The notes beneath the pieces were generated by a model. That model saw nothing but the letters and a program-made list of their open reading frames with translations. It did not search any database and was not told where the DNA came from. The position numbers and the translations under genes were made by a program. From positions 1 to 64,000 of the forward strand of contig JBFELO010000005.1 of the NCBI GenBank assembly GCA_041552055.1: DNA of 64,000 nt, given 5' to 3'. Position 1 is the stretch's first letter; each line of letters begins with the position of its first letter. The stretch is from JBFELO01 sp041552055. GTDB taxonomy: Bacteria > Acidobacteriota > Thermoanaerobaculia > Thermoanaerobaculales > Sulfomarinibacteraceae. Shown here piece after piece: positions 42,740 through 51,619 of the stretch.

Positions 42740-42756
42740 GTTGGTTTGTCCTGCGC

Positions 42757-44388
42757 TCAGATGCTGGTCCAGTTGTGGGTATTGACGTCCATGCCGAGCG
42801 TGCCCGATACGACGCCGTCAACGTCGTGCACGGCGGCCGCGACGGTGAAACATTTGTCTCCTGTGAGCAGCGAGTCGTAGACGGTTGTGACCACCGGGCG
42901 CCCGTCCCGCGCCACCGCCCGGAACCAGGGCCGATCTCCGAACGACTCCCCCACTCCAACCACGGTGTCCGTGGCGTCCGCGCCTGCGAGATCGCGATTG
43001 ATGACGAATGACACCATCGTCCCAGTGATGTCGACGAGATACACGAGTTCCAGAAACGGGCATTCCTGGACGAGGTTCTTGAGGACACCCTCGACAGCCT
43101 CGAGATTGCCCCCGTAGTCGGACAAACGGTCGGCCCACTGGATCGCCAGGTTCTTCAGCGAGTGGTGCGAGTCGAGGCGGAATGACTGAGTCAGCAACTG
43201 GATCGAAAGCGCGAGTTGGCTCAGCTGTTCCGCTGCGCCCGTAAACTGCTGGAGGCCGTCCGCCATCCTCTGAATCACCTCGCTGACCTCGCGCAGGGTC
43301 ACGACGACCTGATCCGAGGCGGTTCGCTGCTCCTCGGTCGCGAGTGATATTTCGCGTGCGGCGCCTGCGGTTTCCGACAACGCCTCGCGCAGCTGTGCCA
43401 CCGATCCCTGACTTGCACGTGCCTGATCGAGGACGCCCCGTGCGGTCTTGCCACCCTCTTCGGTAGCCACGACCACCGCGCGGATGGCTCCCGAAAACTC
43501 GTCCAGCAGAGAGCGCACCGAATCCACCGACTCACGGGAGCGCTCGGCCAACCGCCGCACCTCCTCGGCCACTGCCGAGAACCGCTCCCCGCGTTCGCCG
43601 GCCGCGGCCGCTTCGATGGCGGCGTTCAGCGACAGGATGTGGGTCTCCCGTGCGATCTCCGTGATCAGATCGAGGATCTGATAGATCTCTCGTGACCGGC
43701 TGCCCAGTGAATCCGCGCGTTCAGAGATCCCCTCGATGCGGCCGAGCGTTGCCTCGAGACCGGCAACCGCCGACTGGAGCGCCTGCGCACCCTCGTCGCC
43801 CGCCTGTTCGGAGTGGGCCGCGAGCTCTGCTTGGGTGGCCGCGTTGGCCGCAATCTGGCCCGCGGTTCGTGCGAGCTCCTCCATCGTGCTCGTGATCTGC
43901 ACGACGGCGGCGGCCTGCTGAGACGACCCGGAGGCAAGCGCCGCCGCTGTCGAACGCACCCCCGAGGCCGACGTCGCAACCTCCACCGAGGTCGCTTGGA
44001 TCTGCTGGACCAGCGCGGCGAGTGAGCTGGACGTCGCGAGTAACGTCTGCCGCATCTCCTCCGGCAACTCTTCGTCTCGTTCGACCGCGGCGACCAGTTC
44101 ACCGTGTCGCATCTCATCGAGGGAGGCGGTCAGCGCCTCACACTGATGGTCGTACGAGGCCTCGAGTTCGCGCAGTTGCCGCGCCGTCGAGCGAGCGTGC
44201 AGCCAGACGAAGAACACGTAACTGGCTACGGAGAGGATTCCGACCACCAGGAAACCCCGCAGAAACCACTCCTCTGCCGGATCGTCCACGGTGAATTCGA
44301 GAAAGGCCCCTCCGATCAACACCACGGCCACCAGAAGCCCTGGTCCGAGCCATCGTCTCGTCCCCCATGTGTCGTTGTGTACCGCCAT
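42757..44388 (-). CDS. methyl-accepting chemotaxis protein with a C-terminal sensor-like domain
   Basis: 543 residues. Two membrane spans lie near the N-terminus (WLGPGLLVAVVLIGGAFLEF and FLRGFLVVGILSVASYVFFVW) with only about 10 residues between them. The signalling domain follows, with the hairpin tip EIARETHILSLNAAIEAAAAGERGERFSAVAEEVRRLAERS. The last ~130 residues resemble a Cache/PDC-type sensor (YLVDITGTMVSFVINRDLAG ... GDRPWFRAVARDG). The sensor is thus after the signalling domain and on the cytoplasmic side. ATG 44388 has a G-rich ribosome-binding site; the upstream open frame overlaps cheW and is not used. Confidence 0.9.
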   Translation of the reverse strand: MAVHNDTWGTRRWLGPGLLVAVVLIGGAFLEFTVDDPAEEWFLRGFLVVGILSVASYVFFVWLHARSTARQLRELEASYDHQCEALTASLDEMRHGELVAAVERDEELPEEMRQTLLATSSSLAALVQQIQATSVEVATSASGVRSTAAALASGSSQQAAAVVQITSTMEELARTAGQIAANAATQAELAAHSEQAGDEGAQALQSAVAGLEATLGRIEGISERADSLGSRSREIYQILDLITEIARETHILSLNAAIEAAAAGERGERFSAVAEEVRRLAERSRESVDSVRSLLDEFSGAIRAVVVATEEGGKTARGVLDQARASQGSVAQLREALSETAGAAREISLATEEQRTASDQVVVTLREVSEVIQRMADGLQQFTGAAEQLSQLALSIQLLTQSFRLDSHHSLKNLAIQWADRLSDYGGNLEAVEGVLKNLVQECPFLELVYLVDITGTMVSFVINRDLAGADATDTVVGVGESFGDRPWFRAVARDGRPVVTTVYDSLLTGDKCFTVAAAVHDVDGVVSGTLGMDVNTHNWTSI

Positions 44389-44447
44389 CGAATCCCCCCG
44401 GTGGTGCAGGTCGGTCGGCCCAAACAGGGCCTGATCGTCGGGCGCGG

Positions 44448-44912
44448 TCAGGTGCTTTCCGAGTCTTTCCCCTCGTGAAGGTCCTCGGCTCGGTCGAGAA
44501 ACCACGACGGGACGAGCCGCCTGACTCCGTCGCCGTCCGCCTCGGTGATCGGGCGGTCGCGCCGCTCTTCGACAACCTTCCTTGCACGCAATCGCGAAAC
44601 CTGCTCCGCCTCGTCTACCGCAACTCCAATCAGCAGGTCCTCGTTCGGTGCGATCACCACCACGACCATGCGGCTCCCGCCGATGGTCTCGGTTTCGCGC
44701 TCGAGGCCCTCCACGTCGACGACGGCCAGTGGCTCGCCGCCGTACTGCCCGAGTCCGATCAGCCGTGGATGCGCACCCGGTACCCGATACAGATCGGGCA
44801 TCTGGACCACGCTGCGGACAACCCGGGTCGGTATGGCGTACCTGTTCGGGCCGGCCCTGACCAGCAGGTGCCGTTCTCCGTCAGACCCGGGATCGATCGA
44901 ATTCGGCGCCAC
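44448..44912 (-). CDS. cheW: CheW-like adaptor protein
   Basis: 154 residues from a GTG at 44912. A CheW beta-barrel is visible (RHLLVRAGPNRYAIPTRVVRSVVQMPDL, HPRLIGLGQYGGEPLAVVDVEGL). The C-terminus is longer and Arg/Asp-rich. It should link receptor and CheA. A minus-strand TATTCT (44927-44922) lies 9 bases before the GTG. The frame is open to ATG 44945, but this would place the -10 box inside the gene. Confidence 0.82.
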   Translation of the reverse strand: MAPNSIDPGSDGERHLLVRAGPNRYAIPTRVVRSVVQMPDLYRVPGAHPRLIGLGQYGGEPLAVVDVEGLERETETIGGSRMVVVVIAPNEDLLIGVAVDEAEQVSRLRARKVVEERRDRPITEADGDGVRRLVPSWFLDRAEDLHEGKDSEST

Positions 44913-45025
44913 GACCCCCTCAGAATAGCACCGCGGGCGGGGCATATCTTGCCATCGAGTGGATGGTTTAACCGTGTTGACGCCTGTTTACTCGACCGGG
45001 GGGAACGTGCCCTTGCCCTGTGCCC

Positions 45026-45067
45026 GTCTCCGTGCCCGGAGTGCTTGGGGAGATCCGGATACGGAGA
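45026..45067. repeat. inverted repeat (stem-loop) in the 44913-45178 gap
   Basis: GTCTCCGTGCCCGGA (45026-45040) pairs with TCCGGATACGGAGA (45054-45067) with two mismatches and a 13-base loop. The gap lies downstream of the minus-strand unit ending at 45179, so it could terminate that unit. The word resembles those near 38.32 and 62.62 kb. Confidence 0.45.
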
Positions 45068-45178
45068 TCGAGACGGTTGACGCGAGGCAAGCTTCGGTGA
45101 TCGCCGGTATTTCCCTGGTCAACCTGCGGCGATGTGATGGGGGCTGGCCCATAGGAGACGCCCAATGAGAACTGCGGG

Positions 45179-46027
45179 CTAGGAAGACAGAGGTTGCTGC
45201 GCGGCCGGCGCCGATTGACTCGCCCAGTCAATCTCCGATCCGTAGAGCGAATGTGGAATCAGGAACACACCCATCATCGCCACCCAGCCCACGATAACCG
45301 CCACACGAGTGCGACTGCCTCGAAGGGCGAGGATTGTCGCCGGCAGCCAGGCGAGGACCGCGATCAGCGTCTTGTTGTCGGTCAAGTCAGTGCCGAACGG
45401 CCAGCCCGTCCAATACGCGTCAAACGCGAGTTTCTGAACCACAGGTCCGAGAAACAATCCCCCGATCGCGAGCAGGATCATCGCGCCGAGCACCATGCCG
45501 CGGGCGCGGGGCTGCGACGGCCGGAGCACCTCGAACAGGGCGCGAGTGGCCAACAGCATGCTGGTAAACATCGCCAGAATGTGTGGAATGAGGACTCCGG
45601 CCGGAACCTCCCCGCGAAAGCGCGCGACAACCGTACTGTTCTCCGGCAGGTCGATCTCGCGGTTTCCGTCCTTCAACACCACTCGATACTCGACCTTGCC
45701 CGCAGGGGGCTGGTGCGGAACCGACGCTGTGAGATCTCCATCCGCAGTTGGTGTCATCTCGAGAGTCTGCCACTCGTCTTGGGTCGGGAATCGTCGCCAC
45801 TCCACCGCGCCTCCGACGAGATCGCCGGCCCCGGGGATTCGGACCTGCAAACCACCGTCGCCCCCGTGAGTACGTGGCAGCTTGTACGAGACCTCGGAAC
45901 CCCCAATGGAGAGGCTCCCCCGCAGCGGGTACGTCGGCCCTGTGGTGCGCTGGAAGTACCCGAACCCCACTGCCACGAGGAAAGCCGCGACCCAGAGCGA
46001 AACCGAAACGGCACGGTTCGCGGGCAT
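45179..46027 (-). CDS. membrane protein of unknown function with periplasmic beta domain
   Basis: 282 residues. One N-terminal span (SVSLWVAAFLVAVGFGYF) is followed by a beta-rich region of ~120 residues (SIGGSEVSYKLPRTHGGDG ... PPAGKVEYRVVLKDG). Four C-terminal spans follow (IPHILAMFTSMLLATRALF; GMVLGAMILLAIGGLFLG; TLIAVLAWLPATILAL; VAVIVGWVAMMGVFLIPHSLYG), with a motif YWTGWPFGTDLTDNKTL between them. I do not recognise the family. Histidines in the spans (HILAMF, HSLYG) could bind heme, but that is only a thought. It starts 9 bases after the GTPase-like gene and is probably co-transcribed with it. Confidence 0.7.
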   Translation of the reverse strand: MPANRAVSVSLWVAAFLVAVGFGYFQRTTGPTYPLRGSLSIGGSEVSYKLPRTHGGDGGLQVRIPGAGDLVGGAVEWRRFPTQDEWQTLEMTPTADGDLTASVPHQPPAGKVEYRVVLKDGNREIDLPENSTVVARFRGEVPAGVLIPHILAMFTSMLLATRALFEVLRPSQPRARGMVLGAMILLAIGGLFLGPVVQKLAFDAYWTGWPFGTDLTDNKTLIAVLAWLPATILALRGSRTRVAVIVGWVAMMGVFLIPHSLYGSEIDWASQSAPAAQQPLSS

Positions 46028-46036
46028 CGTCCGGCG

Positions 46037-47356
46037 TCACGCCGGGACCACGGCGCGAACCATCTCCTCGATCACGCCTGGCTCGATCTCTTCGAGTTCG
46101 TAGGCGACGTTCGCCACCGGTTTGTTCACGGTCAGGATGCGCGAAAGGTCGATCGGCGTGCCCTCGACCACGACGTCGGCGGGGGTCGCATTGATGGTCG
46201 CCTCGAGGTCGCGGATCTGGTCTTCGCCGTACCCCATGGCCGGGAGGATCCTGCTCGCGTTCGGATACTTGTCGAAGGTCTCCCGAATGGCTCCGACGGC
46301 GTAGGGTCGAGCATCCACGATCTCCAGCGCACCCGACTGTCTGGCGGCGAACCAACCTGCGCCGTAGGTCATCCCGCCGTGGGTCAGCGTCGGACCGTCC
46401 TCGACAACCAGCGCGCGTTTGCCCTCGATCAACTCCGGCTCGCTCACCATTATCACCGAACGGCACTTGATGAGCTTCGCATCGGGATTCGCGGTCCGGC
46501 AACTGTCCAGCACCTCCTCCACCTTGATCGGGTCGGCGGTGTCGACCTTGTTCACCACCAGCAGGTGTGCGAGGTGGAGGTTGGTCTCGCCCGGGTAATA
46601 GGTGGTTTCATGGCCGGCGCGGTGCGGATCGACGAGTGTGATATGGAGATCAGGTTTCAGAAACGGTGTGTCGTTGTTGCCGCCGTCCCACAGGATGACC
46701 TCGGCCTCCTTCTCCGCCTCGCGGAGAATCTGCTCGTAGTCGACGCCGGCATAGACCACGAAACGGTTGTCGATGTGCGGTTCGTACTCCTCCCGCTCCT
46801 CGATCGTGCACTGATGCCGATCGAGATCCTCGTAGGTTTCAAACCTCTGACAGGCCTGTTTCACGAGGTCGCCGTAGGGCATCGGATGACGGATCGCCAC
46901 CACCTTCTTGCCCATGTTCTTCAAGATCCGTGACACGTAGCGCGTGGTCTGGGACTTTCCCACACCGGTACGGACCGCGGTGACGGCGATCGTCGGTTTG
47001 GTCGAGGGGAGCATGGTCCTCGTGGCCGAGCACAACCCGAAGTGGGGTCCCCACCCGATCACCCGGCTCGCCACATTCATCACGTAGGTGTGGTGGACAT
47101 CCGAGTACGAGAACCACACTTCCTCCACATCATGTTCCTCGATGATGCGCTCCAGGTCCGCTTCGGGGAAGATCGGGATTCCGTCGGGGTACAGCGACCC
47201 GGCCAGTTGCGGAGGATAGGTCCGGTCTTCGATGTCCGGTATCTGGGTCGCCGTGAAGGCGACCACCGTGGTGTCTTCGTTGTCGCGAAAGAGACAGTTG
47301 AAGTTGTGGAAATCACGACCCGCAGCTCCCATGATGACGATCTTCCGACCAGGCAT
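46037..47356 (-). CDS. cyclic 2,3-diphosphoglycerate synthetase-family protein
   Basis: 439 residues. The N-terminal Rossmann-like part (RKIVIMGAAGRDFHNFN) precedes a P-loop, VRTGVGKSQTTRYV near residue 142, and later ILWDGGNNDTPF, LVVNKVDTAD and VVEDGPTLTHGGM. The family includes the archaeal enzyme that makes cyclic 2,3-diphosphoglycerate; most bacterial members have no known product. ATG 47356 has GGGAGGAAG 5 bases upstream. The associated membrane gene follows directly. Phosphoglycerate-related genes (gpmI, HAD phosphatase) are at 10-13 kb. Confidence 0.8.
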   Translation of the reverse strand: MPGRKIVIMGAAGRDFHNFNCLFRDNEDTTVVAFTATQIPDIEDRTYPPQLAGSLYPDGIPIFPEADLERIIEEHDVEEVWFSYSDVHHTYVMNVASRVIGWGPHFGLCSATRTMLPSTKPTIAVTAVRTGVGKSQTTRYVSRILKNMGKKVVAIRHPMPYGDLVKQACQRFETYEDLDRHQCTIEEREEYEPHIDNRFVVYAGVDYEQILREAEKEAEVILWDGGNNDTPFLKPDLHITLVDPHRAGHETTYYPGETNLHLAHLLVVNKVDTADPIKVEEVLDSCRTANPDAKLIKCRSVIMVSEPELIEGKRALVVEDGPTLTHGGMTYGAGWFAARQSGALEIVDARPYAVGAIRETFDKYPNASRILPAMGYGEDQIRDLEATINATPADVVVEGTPIDLSRILTVNKPVANVAYELEEIEPGVIEEMVRAVVPA

Positions 47357-47670
47357 CGGCTTCCTCCCGGCCGCGCGTCCCGCGGCCATTCCCTGCCGGG
47401 TGAGGCTGAACCGGCAGAGTGCGGCGGATTCTACCACCCTCCCCCACCCGATTCGGGGACCGGGCTCAGGGAACAGGAGGTCTCGATGACCCGTTGCCGC
47501 GCAGGTAATCAGGCATCGGAGCCGTCGAAACCCTCGACTGGTTGTGGGAGAGGTGATGGTGAGAGGTCATTCGTCACGGGGAACAACGAGAGGTGGATCG
47601 ACCTGTATCGAGGCGTTTCGAATGACCGGGGCGCCTGGATCCCTGACCCCGGTCCCCGGTGTCCGACGCC
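47357..47670. other. 314-base gap between guaA and the cDPG synthetase-like gene
   Basis: No supportable gene. A minus-strand TAGAAT (47433-47428), about 70 bases before the downstream ATG, is a possible -10 box without a clear -35. Nothing else stands out. Confidence 0.4.
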
Positions 47671-49203
47671 CTACTCCCATTCGATCGTCCCGGGCGGTTT
47701 CGACGTCACGTCGTACACCACGCGGTTGATGCCAGGGATCTCGTTCACCACCCGCCGAGCGATGCGGTCCAGGAGATCCGGAGGGAACCGGAACCAGTCC
47801 GCGGTCATGAAGTCCTCGGTGGTGACCGCACGGATCGCCAACACCTCCTCGTAGGTCCTCTGATCGCCCATCACGCCGACTGATCGCACCGGCAGTAACA
47901 CGCACAGTGCCTGCGAGATGTCGTCGTAGAGGCCCGCTGCACGGATCTCATCGATAACGATCGCGTCCGCCTCCTGCAGGGTCGAGACACGACCGGCGTG
48001 CACCGGTCCCAGAATTCGCACCGCCAGGCCAGGTCCCGGGAACGGGTGGCGCCACACGAACTCGTGGGGCAGCCCGAGCTGCTCACCGAGTTCACGCACC
48101 TCGTCCTTGAACAGGTCGCGCAGGGGTTCCACCAGCTCGAGCCCGAGACGCTCGGGGAGGCCGCCGACGTTGTGGTGGGTCTTGATCACGTCGGCGGTCC
48201 CGCGCACCCCGGAGGACTCGATGACGTCTGGGTAGAGCGTACCCTGCGCGAGATACCTCGCGTCGGGGAATCGCCGCGCTTCGGCCTCGAAGACCTCCAC
48301 GAACTCGCGTCCGACAATGCGCCGCTTCTCCTCCGGGTCCGCCACGCCATCGAGGGCGGACAGAAACCGCTCTGACGCGTCCACGCGGTCGAGCACGATA
48401 CCGAAACCTCGAAACCTTTCGGTCACCTTCTGCGCCTCGCCCTTGCGCAGGAGACCGGTGTCGACGAAGATCGGCACCATCCGTTCGCCGATCGCCTCCT
48501 TCAGCAGCACGGCGGTGACCGTGGAGTCCACCCCTCCGGACACGCCACAGATCACCCGGAGGTCGGTGAGCATCTCCGACAATACGGCCACCATCTCCCG
48601 ACGCACAGCCTCCAGGCGCCAGTCACGGCTGCCCCCGGCAAGGTCGATGAACCGCTCGAGCATCGTCGTTCCGTGCGGCGTGTGTGCGACCTCTGGGTGG
48701 AACTGAAGACCGACGAACGACCGTCTCGCGTCGACGATGGCGGCGACCGGTGTGCTGCTGGTACGGGCCAGAATCTCGAACCCTGGCGGCAGGTCTGTTA
48801 CCGAATCTCCGTGGCTCATCCACACCGGTTGGGTCGTCGGTGTGTCGGCCAAGATCCGGTGATCCCCCTCCACCACGAGCTCGGCCAGGCCGTACTCCCG
48901 GCGTTGAGAACCCCTGACCCCTCCGCCGAGCATGTGCGCCATCAGGTGCATGCCGTAACAGATGCCGAGCACCGGGACGCCGAGCTCGAACACGAACGGA
49001 TCCGGGGACAGGGCACCCGGCTCGAAGACGCTGTCCGGTCCCCCGGAAAGCACGACCCCGATCGGGCGGATCCGGTCGACCTCCTCGGCCGCGAGATCCC
49101 CCCGCTCGATCATCGTTTTGACCCCCAGCTCTCGCAGCCGCCGTGCGATCAACTGCGTATACTGCGAACCGAAGTCCAGAATGAGGATGATTTCGTGGTC
49201 CAT
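47671..49203 (-). CDS. guaA: GMP synthase (glutamine-hydrolysing)
   Basis: 510 residues. The glutamine amidotransferase domain has ILDFGSQYTQLIARR, the nucleophile Cys in GICYGMH, and QFHPEVAHT with the catalytic His and Glu. The ATP-pyrophosphatase domain has GVSGGVDST near residue 225, and the C-terminal dimerisation domain ends in the canonical SKPPGTIEWE. ATG 49203 is preferred to GTG 49215. It is divergent from the nuo operon across a gap of about 150 bases. Confidence 0.97.
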   Translation of the reverse strand: MDHEIILILDFGSQYTQLIARRLRELGVKTMIERGDLAAEEVDRIRPIGVVLSGGPDSVFEPGALSPDPFVFELGVPVLGICYGMHLMAHMLGGGVRGSQRREYGLAELVVEGDHRILADTPTTQPVWMSHGDSVTDLPPGFEILARTSSTPVAAIVDARRSFVGLQFHPEVAHTPHGTTMLERFIDLAGGSRDWRLEAVRREMVAVLSEMLTDLRVICGVSGGVDSTVTAVLLKEAIGERMVPIFVDTGLLRKGEAQKVTERFRGFGIVLDRVDASERFLSALDGVADPEEKRRIVGREFVEVFEAEARRFPDARYLAQGTLYPDVIESSGVRGTADVIKTHHNVGGLPERLGLELVEPLRDLFKDEVRELGEQLGLPHEFVWRHPFPGPGLAVRILGPVHAGRVSTLQEADAIVIDEIRAAGLYDDISQALCVLLPVRSVGVMGDQRTYEEVLAIRAVTTEDFMTADWFRFPPDLLDRIARRVVNEIPGINRVVYDVTSKPPGTIEWE

Positions 49204-49289
49204 CGCGGTTTTCACCCCTGACGGCGCGGAGAATACCAGACCCTGCCGCGGGGCGGCTCAAGCCCGCTCTCTCACCCCGGCTCGCCCGG

Positions 49290-49317
49290 TTGACGCCTCG
49301 GGAAAGACTGCTAGGAT
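49290..49317 (+). promoter_or_regulatory. promoter of the nuo-rex operon (TTGACG-16-TAGGAT)
   Basis: TTGACG at 49290-49295 and TAGGAT at 49312-49317 have a 16-base spacer. Predicted transcription start is around 49324, inside the Rex-like dyad, leaving a ~28-base leader with GAGGGAGAG (49341-49349) before nuoA. Confidence 0.6.
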
Positions 49318-49322
49318 GCGCG

Positions 49323-49340
49323 TTGTGAAAATGGCCACAT
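49323..49340. promoter_or_regulatory. candidate Rex operator overlapping the nuo transcription start
   Basis: TTGTGAAAATGGCCACAT. The Rex consensus is an 18-base palindrome TTGTGAAATATTTCACAA. The left half matches 8 of 8 and the right half keeps CACA; overall 12 of 18. The dyad TGTG(49324-49327)/CACA(49336-49339) is centred just after the -10 box, a position where Rex binding would block transcription. The rex gene is the last of the operon. Confidence 0.5.
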
Positions 49341-49352
49341 GAGGGAGAGTCG

Positions 49353-49757
49353 ATGGCCGCTCAGTTCCTGCCAGTCCTCATCACCCTTGGGGTCGCACTC
49401 CTCACCGCCGCAGCGGTGCTCGGGCTTGCCGCGATCCTGGGGCAGCGTTCTCGGCACCGGACGGTGACCAAAGGGTCGACGTACGAGTCCGGCGTTCCGC
49501 TGCTGGATGAGGCGCAGAAGCGAATATCGGTCAAGTTCTACCTGGTTGCCCTCGTGTTCGTCGCGCTCGACGTCGAGATCGCTTTCCTGTACCCGTGGGC
49601 CGTCACGTACCGCGATCTGTTGGCCGAGTACTCGACCGTGATCCTGTGGGACATGGTTGCCTTCATGGCCCTGCTTGCCATGGCGTACGCCTACCTGTGG
49701 CGTACGGGCGTCTTCGACTGGGGTCGCCGTCGCCCCCCGGCCGAGGGGCAACGGTGA
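49353..49757 (+). CDS. nuoA: NADH-quinone oxidoreductase subunit A
   Basis: 134 residues, three membrane spans. KGSTYESGVPLLDEAQKRISVKFYLVALVFVALDVEIAFLYPWAV carries the conserved ESG loop near the quinone site and the FDVE-like acidic helix. It would lie in the membrane arm beside NuoH. Its TGATG stop/start overlap joins it to nuoE. Confidence 0.95.
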   Translation: MAAQFLPVLITLGVALLTAAAVLGLAAILGQRSRHRTVTKGSTYESGVPLLDEAQKRISVKFYLVALVFVALDVEIAFLYPWAVTYRDLLAEYSTVILWDMVAFMALLAMAYAYLWRTGVFDWGRRRPPAEGQR

Positions 49758-50281
49758 TGGGCCAGCAACTCACCGCGCCCATCACCGTCACGCCACCGGA
49801 GCAGCTTCGGGAGGTGCGATTCGACGACGTGATGGAGACATCCATCAACGAGATCCTCGTTCGCTACCCTACGGCACAGGCCGCGCTCCTCCCTCTGCTC
49901 TGGCTGTGTCAGGAGAAGTGGGGTTGGATCTCCCCCGGTGTCACGGCCGCCGTCGCCGAACGACTGGGGCTGTCGCCGGCCTTCGTCGAGGGAGTGACGT
50001 CCTTCTACACCATGTTCCTGCGGCGGCCGCCAGGCCGCTACGTTCTCCAGGTGTGCACGACGCTGTCTTGCCAGCTGTGTGGCGCTGGCGGCCTCGTGGA
50101 CCATCTCAAGGCGAAGCTCGGCATCGAATTCGGTGAAACGTCGGCAGACGGCCGTTTCACCCTGATCGACGTGCAGTGCCTCGGGGCCTGCGGGGAGGCA
50201 CCGATCCTTCAGATCAACAATGACTACTACACCGATCTCGACGTCGAGCGACTCGACGAGTTGCTCGACGGCTTGAAGTAG
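49757..50281 (+). CDS. nuoE: NADH-quinone oxidoreductase subunit E (2Fe-2S)
   Basis: 174 residues. Thioredoxin-like 2Fe-2S subunit with ligands CTTLSC and CLGAC and the helix-rich N-terminus (EILVRYPTAQAALLPLLWLCQEKWGWIS). It supports electron flow near FMN in NuoF. It comes directly after nuoA, where nuoB, C and D normally stand. Confidence 0.95.
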   Translation: MGQQLTAPITVTPPEQLREVRFDDVMETSINEILVRYPTAQAALLPLLWLCQEKWGWISPGVTAAVAERLGLSPAFVEGVTSFYTMFLRRPPGRYVLQVCTTLSCQLCGAGGLVDHLKAKLGIEFGETSADGRFTLIDVQCLGACGEAPILQINNDYYTDLDVERLDELLDGLK

Positions 50282-50295
50282 GGCTCGGGGGATCC

Positions 50296-51609
<1,314 letters not shown>

Positions 51610-51619
51610 GAGTCGCGAC

